Assembly (NCBI GenBank): GCA_021847105.1
Contig: JAJZUT010000013.1
Coordinates: 1 to 64,000 of the forward strand
From: Pseudomonadota bacterium
GTDB taxonomy: Bacteria; Pseudomonadota; Gammaproteobacteria; Steroidobacterales; Steroidobacteraceae
Direction: 5' to 3'
Length of the DNA stretch: 64,000 bases
Shown: in pieces, positions 18,375 to 25,867 of the stretch
Position numbering within the stretch: position 1 is the stretch's first letter
Layout of the letters: each line of letters opens with the position of its first letter
Notes under the pieces: model-generated
Seen by the model: only the letters and a program-made list of their open reading frames with translations
Told to the model about the DNA's origin: nothing
The model's database searches: none
Program-made: the position numbers and the translations under genes

Positions 18375-19916
18375 CTAGCGCCGAGGCTTGCTGTGATTCC
18401 GCTTCAGTTCCTCGAGCTGCCGTTCATACGCGCTGGCGAACTCCTCGGCGAACAACTGTCGAAACGCCCGCTCGCGATCCTGCGCCAGCTCCTGGAACTC
18501 TTGCGTGAACTGCTCCCAGTAGCGCGCCTTGGCGTTCACGGCAAGCAGTGAGCCGCGTCGCGCCCGCTTGTCGAACGTCTCCTGCAACTGCTGCGGATCG
18601 AACCGGCCGAGCACCTGCTCGAAGCCCGCCCGCATGCCAGCCAGCATGGCGAGCTGGTGATAGCGGATGTCATCGAACGCATCCTCGAATGCCTCGACTG
18701 GTGGCAGATAGGCTGGATTACGCCGCCCGAACAGTGAGGCCAGCGCATCGTCCGCATCGGCCGCAAATTTCAGCGGATTGTTCTCGGCGGTCTTCACGAC
18801 CGTCTGCGTCAGACGAAACTGTTCCTTGATTTCCGAGCGGGCGCGCAGCACCTCGATCACCCCGCGCACCACGCAGCGCAGGATCTGGCCCAGAGCAGCC
18901 GGTGAATCGGCGGGCAACGCTCCGGGGTCGACGCCCGCGGCCCGCAGCAGCGCGATCACATCGAAGCCGAGTGGCGCACCGCCCGATGGCGGCCCGGCGA
19001 TCGGTGCTGATGCGGGCGCAGCCGGCGCCGGTTTCACTTCCCCGGTTGCGGCCCTCGCCGCTGCGCCCGGGACCGTCGATGGCGGTACGAGCGGGCGTGC
19101 TTCAGCCGCTGGGACGGGACGGACCGGCGGCGGCTCGACGCTGGCGGCCGCCTTGCGCGAGAAGCTGGTCTTGTCCCAGTCATCGGGAATCGCAGCACTC
19201 GCCGCAGGGTTCGCGGGCGCAGGCTGAATTGGCGCCGCCCCGCCCTGCAGCGCCGCGGGCGGGGCTGATTTGGCGCGCCCGAATGTCGTCACGTTCCAGT
19301 CATCGGGTATGGCCGGTTGGGCGAGATTCGCCGTCGAGGGACTCGCACGCGGGGCAGAGAAGTGATCACTCACCCCCGGGGTATGATTCCAGTGGGCTTC
19401 CTGGGCCGCCGGTGCGCTTGCCCGGACGTCGTTCGAACCGCCCAGATGGCGCAGCGGATCGAGTTCCTCCGGCGAGGCCCCGAGCGGCCCGCCCGCCGAG
19501 GGCACGACCTCCCTTGGTCGCAGGTCGAACGGGTCATCCGCCGGAATGAGCGGCCGGGCGGCCCATTGCCCAGGCGGCGTGCCGAGCGATTCCACCGCCA
19601 TGCCTTCGAGCCCGACGCTGATTTCGTACTCATCAATGAACAGCCGATCGCCATGGCGTAACGGGCGCCGTTCGAGCTTCGGAATCAGACTCTGCGGTGA
19701 CCCTATGGCGAGGCCATTTTCACCGGTACTTTCGATGTAGTACGTCCCACTGATCCAGCGGATGGTCGCGTGGTGGCGAGAGATATAGGGATTCGCCAAG
19801 ACCCAGTCGCAGTCCGGCGCCCGCCCGATGCGCCCGCCCTCGGGTCCGAAGACTTTGCGACGGTCCGCTCCGAGACGTTCACCGTTGCCACTGATTATGT
19901 CGAGCGTGAGATTCAT
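18375..19916 (-). CDS. tagH: TagH/Fha1 FHA-domain protein
   Basis: This FHA protein should bind phosphothreonine produced by PpkA and promote T6SS assembly. ATG 19916 (MNLTLDIIS) begins exactly at the FHA domain and gives 513 residues. The FHA core covers residues ~1-105, with GGRIGRAPDCDWVL and NPYISRHHATIRW supplying the conserved GR, S and H residues. The middle ~230 residues are Pro/Ala-rich and contain two copies of IPDDW followed by Thr-rich residues (IPDDWNVTTFG and IPDDWDKTSFS). Residues ~340-513 are the TagH/ImpI C-terminal domain, with ARYWEQFTQEFQELAQDRERAF. It is followed by tssJ. Confidence 0.95.
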   Translation of the reverse strand: MNLTLDIISGNGERLGADRRKVFGPEGGRIGRAPDCDWVLANPYISRHHATIRWISGTYYIESTGENGLAIGSPQSLIPKLERRPLRHGDRLFIDEYEISVGLEGMAVESLGTPPGQWAARPLIPADDPFDLRPREVVPSAGGPLGASPEELDPLRHLGGSNDVRASAPAAQEAHWNHTPGVSDHFSAPRASPSTANLAQPAIPDDWNVTTFGRAKSAPPAALQGGAAPIQPAPANPAASAAIPDDWDKTSFSRKAAASVEPPPVRPVPAAEARPLVPPSTVPGAAARAATGEVKPAPAAPASAPIAGPPSGGAPLGFDVIALLRAAGVDPGALPADSPAALGQILRCVVRGVIEVLRARSEIKEQFRLTQTVVKTAENNPLKFAADADDALASLFGRRNPAYLPPVEAFEDAFDDIRYHQLAMLAGMRAGFEQVLGRFDPQQLQETFDKRARRGSLLAVNAKARYWEQFTQEFQELAQDRERAFRQLFAEEFASAYERQLEELKRNHSKPRR

Positions 19917-20132
19917 GGCGTACAGAACTAACTCATGGGAGCTTAAGGCTTGCCGACCTGCCATCGCAAGCGAACGGCACCCCGATCTCCATGCTACCGC
20001 GGCGCGCATACACCGCAGCGGTATCGCTTGCGTTGCGCCCCGGGCCTGCTGCGCGACTCTTGCGCGATTTGGCCACTCGGGTCGCTTGACCGAGCACGCA
20101 ACGCTTGCTCTGCGAAGGCGCCTCGCTCCGGC

Positions 20133-20714
20133 TCAAAACATGTAGTCTTCCGGGGCGTAAAATCTCACCCCCGTGATTCGCGCCGTCTCACATGCCTCTT
20201 TCACCCGGGAGCTGGCGATCAGTATTTCGGGCACCTCACCGAGTCGGAAAAAATCCTGGCCATGGATGCGCCCGGCATCGAGCGCCAATGTCTCGATGAA
20301 CTCGATGTGCTGCGGATCTGTCGGCGGATGCTTCAGGACCGATTTGGCCCGGTCCAAGCACGTGATCCGCCCCACTACGTTGATCAGCGCATAATCATGC
20401 GTCTCGGTACCGTCGAGCGGATTCCGCACAAGCACCGGAAAGTGCTGCAGGTTGTCAATTCCCAGCGCATGCAGCAATGTGCACAGGCGCGTTGAGAACA
20501 ACAATCCCTTGACGCCGGCCGCGATCAGATTGTCTGTCAGCCGGCCCTGCGAGTCCGCGTCCCGCTCGATTTCGATCAGCGGCACCGGTTGTGTCACGAG
20601 GTGCCCCTGATTGAACAGCAATCCCTGCGCGGCGATGACCGGCGGGACCCCGTAAATCATCGCCTCGTCGTCAGCGGTCGGCTCATTCACCCAGACCCAG
20701 TGGCGTTCACTCAT
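20133..20714 (-). CDS. Probable immunity protein, Imm11/DUF1629-like
   Basis: This 193-residue cytoplasmic protein lies immediately downstream of the nuclease gene and overlaps it by 8 bases. That is the usual arrangement of a T6SS effector-immunity pair. The sequence pattern, with a central LNPLDGTETHDYALINV-like stretch, then DRAKS, then a C-terminal EVPEILIASSRVKEACE helix and TGVRFYAPEDYMF, resembles the Imm11 (DUF1629) family. It has no signal peptide, which fits neutralising a cytoplasmic nuclease. The family call is from memory and pattern; the immunity role is inferred from position. Confidence 0.7.
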   Translation of the reverse strand: MSERHWVWVNEPTADDEAMIYGVPPVIAAQGLLFNQGHLVTQPVPLIEIERDADSQGRLTDNLIAAGVKGLLFSTRLCTLLHALGIDNLQHFPVLVRNPLDGTETHDYALINVVGRITCLDRAKSVLKHPPTDPQHIEFIETLALDAGRIHGQDFFRLGEVPEILIASSRVKEACETARITGVRFYAPEDYMF

Positions 20715-21435
20715 CCGTCGCCCTCATCCGCTCGAGCCGCGCATAAGCCGCGCTACGCTCACTCAGCGCATCGGAGCGCAACAACCACTCCCATTGGCGC
20801 ACGCGGGCCTCGATCTCGCGTGCAAGCCGCTCAAGGTCTCCGAGCAGTTGCAGTTGAAATTCGCACGCGCCGCTGAACTCCGGCTCGCAGTATTTCGCAC
20901 AACGCTGCTCGAGGCGCTCGAGCAGCGGCTGGATTCTCGAGTTATACAGCGCATTCGGATGACTGCCCCGGTGTGCCTGCAGATCGTGCTGCACGATGTC
21001 AAAGGTGAACGACGGCAGACATATGCCGTTGGTCGGTGAATTGACGTCATATCCGATCAGCGTGGCATCGTGCTTCAACTTCGGGACGTTCTTGAACAGC
21101 TTGATCGATATGAGGTGATGTTTCTGGGTGTGGTACTGCGGATGCTTCAGCGCCGCTGCCGAGCTCGCATAGGATGCCTGCGGCGTCTCCTGCTGATACT
21201 CCTTGGCACTCGCCATGCTGTCGATGCCGTCGCCATACTTGACCCACGGCTCAAGACCCGCATCCACCCAGGCCGAGGCGTAGCCGCTCGAGCGCTCGAG
21301 TTTGCCGCCGGCCGGATAGGAGACCGGCTGGGCGTGATTGCTCAGGCAGTCCTGCCAGTCGCATTTGGACTGCTGGTTGCTCGTTGATTGCCCCTCGCCC
21401 ACCTCCGGTGGGGCAACAGACTCGCCGATCTCCAT
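20707..21435 (-). CDS. Candidate T6SS nuclease effector, HNH/Endonuclease VII superfamily (AHH-like)
   Basis: This 242-residue protein starts at ATG 21435, 7 bases after the DUF4150 gene stop. The N-terminal ~75 residues are polar (CDWQDCLSNHAQPVSYPAGG). The nuclease core is at about residues 100-170: QKHHLISIKLFKNV, then LIGYDVNSPTNGICLPS, then QAHRGSHPNALYNSRI. These are the metal- and DNA-binding His and Asn positions of AHH/WHH-type HNH nucleases. The C-terminal ~70 residues form a charged coiled coil (RLEQRCAKYCEP through ARLERMR). Two features support a T6SS effector role: a PAAR-like DUF4150 gene directly upstream and a likely immunity gene directly downstream. The specific nuclease subfamily is less certain. 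Confidence 0.85.
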   Translation of the reverse strand: MEIGESVAPPEVGEGQSTSNQQSKCDWQDCLSNHAQPVSYPAGGKLERSSGYASAWVDAGLEPWVKYGDGIDSMASAKEYQQETPQASYASSAAALKHPQYHTQKHHLISIKLFKNVPKLKHDATLIGYDVNSPTNGICLPSFTFDIVQHDLQAHRGSHPNALYNSRIQPLLERLEQRCAKYCEPEFSGACEFQLQLLGDLERLAREIEARVRQWEWLLRSDALSERSAAYARLERMRATDE

Positions 21436-21442
21436 GCGTGGC

Positions 21443-21826
21443 TCAACCCATTGCGTTCTTGCTGTTTTGAAACAGCGGATCGGCAAGCCGGCAGACGTTC
21501 TTGCCCTCGAATTTGACGTCGAACGAATACATCATGAACTCGCACTCTCCCATGACCTTGCCGCTGATCACTCCGCCACCGGCCGAGCCGGCACTGTCGC
21601 CCGAGGACATCGTGTACTTTGCGCTCTGGGTCATGGGCATCTGGCCATCGGTCGTGACACTCGTCGGTCCGGAGCTCGTGTTCGAGGATTGACCAATGTT
21701 CGGATACGGGATCGGCACGGGACCGCCGGGTGTAGGGGTCTTGCAGACATCGGGAAAGACGGTACTCATCCCCCCACTGCCCTTGTGTGCGATGCCGAGC
21801 ATATTGGCGAAGACGGTTCCTGGCAC
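21443..21826 (-). CDS. DUF4150 PAAR-like spike-tip protein
   Basis: DUF4150 proteins are PAAR-related tips that sharpen VgrG and carry effectors. The 127 residues include the family pattern KGSGGMSTVFPDVCKTPTPG and PVPIPYPNI near the N-terminus. The start is GTG 21826: a stop codon lies in frame just upstream, and a GAGGGGG ribosome-binding site is positioned 8 bases before it. It follows the ketosynthase-like gene and precedes the nuclease, so the nuclease is its probable cargo. Confidence 0.92.
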   Translation of the reverse strand: MPGTVFANMLGIAHKGSGGMSTVFPDVCKTPTPGGPVPIPYPNIGQSSNTSSGPTSVTTDGQMPMTQSAKYTMSSGDSAGSAGGGVISGKVMGECEFMMYSFDVKFEGKNVCRLADPLFQNSKNAMG

Positions 21827-21829
21827 GGC

Positions 21830-22894
21830 TTACCCCCTCACCCCTCGGGTGTGAACGCTCGACAATAAAGCACAGGCACGCGTTTCGCCATCGGAGGCCG
21901 CCCAGACGAGCGCGGGGGCCGGCCGATCCCCGCGGGAGATGGCGCGCGCACCGATTGCAAGCAATAGAGCGCCGAGCGCGGCTCCGGCATCTCCAAAACA
22001 GTCCGCCGGGTGACTCATCGGCGCATCGGCGGCGAAGAAATCCGCATGCCGGATCCGTGCGACCCCCCACTGCTTGGCATCGAAACTCTCCCCGGTCAGC
22101 CCGGCGAAGGTTGCGCCGATCGGCGCTCCCTGGGCGGGCAGCCGCGCCCGCAACTGCTCGATTGCCATGGCGAGTCCCTCACCGCGAGCAGGGGCCGTGC
22201 CGGTGCGGTGCCCCGGGTCGCGCGCGGAGGCGGCCGCCTCGATGGTCACCGTTGCACCTTCACCGGAAGCAGCCGGATGCGACACCACCAGAAAGGCGGC
22301 GCCCTCCCCTGGGAGCAAGCCATCGCTCACCGCCGATCCGAGCAGCCGTCCTTCGGCATCGAGCGCTGCGAGCACATTGAGATCGAGGTACGTGTCCACG
22401 CCCCCGACGATGACCGGTCGCTCCGGATCCTGCGCCAGGGCCTCGAGTGCGAGTTCGAGGGCGAGCAGCGCCGCTGCGCGGCCCGAGGGTACGATGCGAC
22501 TATTCGCGACATCGAGCGTTGTGCCGGCCATCGTCGCCAGATGCAGCGCGAAGCCGCGCAGCCACGGGGCCTGCTCGAGCGTGAGCTGTGGCAGCCCGAG
22601 AAACAGCCGCAAGGGCGCCTCCCCGGCCTGCGCGAGCACGGCGCGCAGCGCCGGTGTACCCAGACGGAGCATGCGCCTCGCTCGGGCGGGCCATGGCAGC
22701 GCCGCGATCTGCGGTGGCAGGTCGGCCTGTAGCGCCGCCTGCGGCACCAGTCCCATTCGAATGGGCTCGCCGCGCCGATCAAGAATGCCGGAATTGCCGA
22801 TCGGCGAGAGCCCCGCGCGAATCGACGCCCAGATCTGCTCGACACCGTTGCCGGCCGAGCAGAGAGCCGAGAGTGCGGTGATCTGTCCGGCCAT
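21830..22894 (-). CDS. Beta-ketoacyl synthase-like (thiolase-fold) protein of T6SS cassette, probably non-catalytic
   Basis: This 354-residue protein has the thiolase fold recognisable from ITALSALCSAGNG at the N-terminus, PVIVGGVDTYLD in the middle and GLLPGEGAAFLVVSHP, all typical of ketosynthases. At the position where real ketosynthases have the nucleophilic Cys (C-A-S-G type), the sequence reads VPSGRAAALLA, so the active cysteine is missing. Similar proteins occur between DUF2169 and DUF4150 genes in T6SS loci, and the role there is probably structural or as an adaptor. Its start overlaps the DUF2169 stop by one base (TGATG). Confidence 0.8.
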   Translation of the reverse strand: MAGQITALSALCSAGNGVEQIWASIRAGLSPIGNSGILDRRGEPIRMGLVPQAALQADLPPQIAALPWPARARRMLRLGTPALRAVLAQAGEAPLRLFLGLPQLTLEQAPWLRGFALHLATMAGTTLDVANSRIVPSGRAAALLALELALEALAQDPERPVIVGGVDTYLDLNVLAALDAEGRLLGSAVSDGLLPGEGAAFLVVSHPAASGEGATVTIEAAASARDPGHRTGTAPARGEGLAMAIEQLRARLPAQGAPIGATFAGLTGESFDAKQWGVARIRHADFFAADAPMSHPADCFGDAGAALGALLLAIGARAISRGDRPAPALVWAASDGETRACALLSSVHTRGVRG

Positions 22895-23901
22895 CAGCCG
22901 AGGGCTCCCGCGCGCTCGCGGCGCACCGTGACCTTCTCCACCTTCAGCACCTTGCGATCACACGGTAGGGCTGCCCGCCACGTGAAGCACACACGATTCT
23001 CGTCGGGTTCAATCAGCACCGTCTCGAGGTTGGCTATCGGATGCTCGAGGCTACCGGCCACTTTGACATCAAGACGCAGGTTCGCCGCCGGGATGACAAA
23101 GGCGATCGGTCCGTCCGGCGAGGCCCCCACGATCTCTATCGGCTCGCCGCCGCGCAGATAACGGTCGAAGCTCAATTCCGGGGCCGCGCACTGCAGGAAG
23201 CGCGGATCGAAGTCCACCGGCAGAAAGGGCGCGCGCCTGCGCTGCCAGAGGGCGTCATAGGTACCGGCGAAGCGGCGCCTCGGCAGCCAATGCGCTGCCG
23301 AGGGTGCGAAACACACCGGCAAGGCATTCTGGCCGAGCCGCTCGAGCGGCTCGTCGGGGTGTTCAAGATTGGGCACCGGCAGACCGATCAACTGCGCCGC
23401 GGCATTGTGACCCGCAAAGCCAATCCCGACCGGATTGCGCTCCTCGGCGAGCCGCTGCGCACCGAACGCCTGTGTGCCACCGAATGCTCGCTCCCAGACC
23501 AGCGGCATCGCTTCGAAAGGCGCGGGCTTCGTCGGCGTCCCATCGGGCTGCCAGTGACGCTCGCCGAGCACGCGGATGCTCTTGTGGCGCTCGGCCACCG
23601 ACACCCGCACCAGCATGTCGCGGACCGCCTGGCCGTGCGTCCCCCATGCCCGCCCCACGAGCAGCACATCCGTACCGGGCTTGCCCACATGAATTTCGGA
23701 GACCGACTTCAGACTCGAGTCGCTGGGGTCTGCGTAATACTCGTCCGCGAGCGTCACCGGCAGTTGCTCGCTCGCGAGCGCGAGCCGCGGACGGAGAACG
23801 AGCGTCGCCTTGAGGATGATGTACAGCGTGTCTATCGCATCGGCATTCGGCAGGACCGACAGGAGCGCGTAAAACGGGGTCTGATTGTCAATCTGTAACA
23901 T
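22894..23901 (-). CDS. DUF2169-domain T6SS adaptor/chaperone-like protein
   Basis: This 335-residue protein has the DUF2169 layout: NQTPFYALLSVLPNADAIDTLYII near the start, ERHWQPDGTPTKPAPFEAMPLVWERAFGG in the centre, NPVGIGF and the C-terminal LETVLIEPDENRVCFTWRA. DUF2169 genes are commonly found next to vgrG and PAAR-like DUF4150 genes and are thought to help load effectors; the exact mechanism is not settled. It lies 3 bases after the HEAT-like gene. Confidence 0.9.
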   Translation of the reverse strand: MLQIDNQTPFYALLSVLPNADAIDTLYIILKATLVLRPRLALASEQLPVTLADEYYADPSDSSLKSVSEIHVGKPGTDVLLVGRAWGTHGQAVRDMLVRVSVAERHKSIRVLGERHWQPDGTPTKPAPFEAMPLVWERAFGGTQAFGAQRLAEERNPVGIGFAGHNAAAQLIGLPVPNLEHPDEPLERLGQNALPVCFAPSAAHWLPRRRFAGTYDALWQRRRAPFLPVDFDPRFLQCAAPELSFDRYLRGGEPIEIVGASPDGPIAFVIPAANLRLDVKVAGSLEHPIANLETVLIEPDENRVCFTWRAALPCDRKVLKVEKVTVRRERAGALG

Positions 23902-23904
23902 CGT

Positions 23905-25212
23905 TCAGCGCACCGCCCGCTCGGCAAGGCTCTGCCGTCCCGACCGCATCATGGCCCGCTGCACGTGCGCAAATGCGCGCGGTTCAAGGTCATATCGACG
24001 GCCGGTGCGCACCGTCAACTCCAATGCCAGATCATCCCGGCGGAGCATCGGTCCGCTCTCAAGGGCACTCACCAAAGTCTCGACCGTGACGGGTTGTCCG
24101 CGCCAGTGTCGCACGCCCTCAGCAAACTGGCTTTTGATCCTCTGCCAGTGCCGCTGCACTGCGGCCGGATCCGGTAACGGCCACAGATCCGCCCCTCTCG
24201 GCACCAGGTCCACATCGAGCGGATCGTTTGCCAAAGGCGGTGGCGATGCGGCTTCGGGCGGCTCCGGTGCGGCCAGTTGATCACGCACGAGCTCTGCCCC
24301 CGTGATCGCACAGTAGGCCTCCCCGGCGGCTCGCGCGAGCTGCGGCTCGCGCATACCCGCCAGAGCGATCTGCACCGCTTGTGGTGTGCCGATGTATGCG
24401 AGCGCAAACAAACCGGCGGTCTGCAGTGTCGGTGCGCGCAGTGCTCCGATCACCAGCGACTGCTCCTCGGGCGAACCCAATGCCGCCACACCGCTTAGCA
24501 AGGGCGCGCAATCCGGATGGCGTTGCTCGATGAGTTCCACGGCCAGGCGCCAGGCCCGAGCGTGGCTGCAGCGAATGCCCGCAGTGATTGCGGCCTGCCG
24601 CACCGCCGGCGCGCTGCTGCGCAGTCCCTCCGTCACGTAACGCTCCGCCATGGCCGTCTCTGCGGCGCGTCCAAGCGCCTCCAGAGTCTGCGCTTGCGCT
24701 TGCGCCAACGTGGAGTGCAACGCCTCGAGCGCCTCGGGACCGGGTGCGACCCGTCGAAAAGCCTTGATGCGGCAGAGCACTGCGCTGTGCTCCGGGCCGC
24801 TCGCAGCGAGCGCACGGGCCACCGGCGCAAAGGTGCCATCCAGCGCGGCGGTCTCGATACCCCGCGCCATGGCCTGCAGTGACGCCCCACGGGCGCTCTG
24901 TACGGCCACCGCCAATGCGGCGCGCGCCTCACGCGCATCGGCACTCGCCAGCAGATGCGCAGCGACCGTCTGTGCCGCGAGATTCCCGCTGCCGAGCGCC
25001 CCAGCGGCGACCTCGACAATGCGCTCCCCGGCAATGCGAACCCCATCGAGCGCACCGTGCAGCCGCTCCTCGGTCCAGGTCGAGGTGGCGGCGAGATTGC
25101 GCGTGAGACTGCTGAGATCCGCTTCCCAGCGTTTCCAGAGAAACTCAGCCTCCTCGAGGCTTTGCTCCACCAGATCCCAGTACGGTCCGGCATCGGTGCA
25201 GGGGGTCGTCAT
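23905..25212 (-). CDS. HEAT-repeat-like T6SS-associated protein (TIGR02270-type)
   Basis: This 435-residue protein is almost wholly alpha-helical and Ala-rich, with successive ~30-residue helical pairs (RYVTEGLRSSAPAVRQAA, LIEQRHPDCAPLLSGVAALG, TLQTAGLFALAYIGTPQAV). That is the look of HEAT repeats. The N-terminus has WDLVEQSLEEAEFLWKRWE. I chose ATG 25212, 13 bases after the DUF6484 gene stop. Such proteins occur with DUF2169 and DUF4150 genes in T6SS effector cassettes; I infer an accessory or loading role. Confidence 0.82.
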   Translation of the reverse strand: MTTPCTDAGPYWDLVEQSLEEAEFLWKRWEADLSSLTRNLAATSTWTEERLHGALDGVRIAGERIVEVAAGALGSGNLAAQTVAAHLLASADAREARAALAVAVQSARGASLQAMARGIETAALDGTFAPVARALAASGPEHSAVLCRIKAFRRVAPGPEALEALHSTLAQAQAQTLEALGRAAETAMAERYVTEGLRSSAPAVRQAAITAGIRCSHARAWRLAVELIEQRHPDCAPLLSGVAALGSPEEQSLVIGALRAPTLQTAGLFALAYIGTPQAVQIALAGMREPQLARAAGEAYCAITGAELVRDQLAAPEPPEAASPPPLANDPLDVDLVPRGADLWPLPDPAAVQRHWQRIKSQFAEGVRHWRGQPVTVETLVSALESGPMLRRDDLALELTVRTGRRYDLEPRAFAHVQRAMMRSGRQSLAERAVR

Positions 25213-25225
25213 GACAACGAGCGCC

Positions 25226-25804
25226 TCAGTTGATTCGCACCTGCCCACCCTTGATCCGATTGGTTCCCTCGGAGTACGTCTCGACGTAGTTGCCGCGAAT
25301 CACCACCCGGCCGTTGCGGCGCAGAGTGATTGATGCGTTGCCGCACTCAAGCACAATCTCCTCCTGCGCACGGATGTGCACTCGGCGGCCATCCACCTGC
25401 AGCACCACGTCCGGCGCTGCCGACGAATCGCCCTTCTCGTGCTGCGCGAGCTGCCCTTCGGCGCAACCGCTCTCGGGCATCAATCCGAGTATGAGCGGCA
25501 GCGTCGGATCGCCGTTCTCGAAGGCGAGCACCACCGAGCGACCGTTCAGCGCGGCGGCGGCCAATTCCTCGACCGGCAGCGGCAGCGCCAGGCGCGCCGG
25601 TCGCATTCGCTCAGAACCGGCGAAGCTCACCTGCACGGCCCCCGCCCCGTCGACAGAGACGACTCTGCCGAGCACCACCGCCGCGGCCGCAGCCGGTGCG
25701 CGGGGCGATTCGGCCCGCAACAGCGCCTCGAGCTCGTTACGCGTCGTGGCCTTCTCTTCGGCAACGGCCAGGGGATGCGGTGGCTCGGATCGGTTTGCGC
25801 TCAT
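25226..25804 (-). CDS. DUF6484-domain protein linked to the VgrG spike
   Basis: This 192-residue protein has the two-part pattern of DUF6484. An OB-like N-terminal part reads GRVVSVDGAGAVQVSF and then VLAFENGDPTLPLILGL. A beta-rich C-terminal part reads CGNASITLRRNGRVVIRG and ends NRIKGGQVRIN, reminiscent of the gp5/VgrG needle. It probably sits at or near the VgrG tip or helps load cargo; that role is inferred from location between vgrG and the DUF2169 cassette. Confidence 0.85.
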   Translation of the reverse strand: MSANRSEPPHPLAVAEEKATTRNELEALLRAESPRAPAAAAAVVLGRVVSVDGAGAVQVSFAGSERMRPARLALPLPVEELAAAALNGRSVVLAFENGDPTLPLILGLMPESGCAEGQLAQHEKGDSSAAPDVVLQVDGRRVHIRAQEEIVLECGNASITLRRNGRVVIRGNYVETYSEGTNRIKGGQVRIN

Positions 25805-25867
25805 GCTGTCCTCGGTGATTTGACCGCGGCGGGAGTGACGTGAATTGACGCGTGCTCGAGGCGTACC

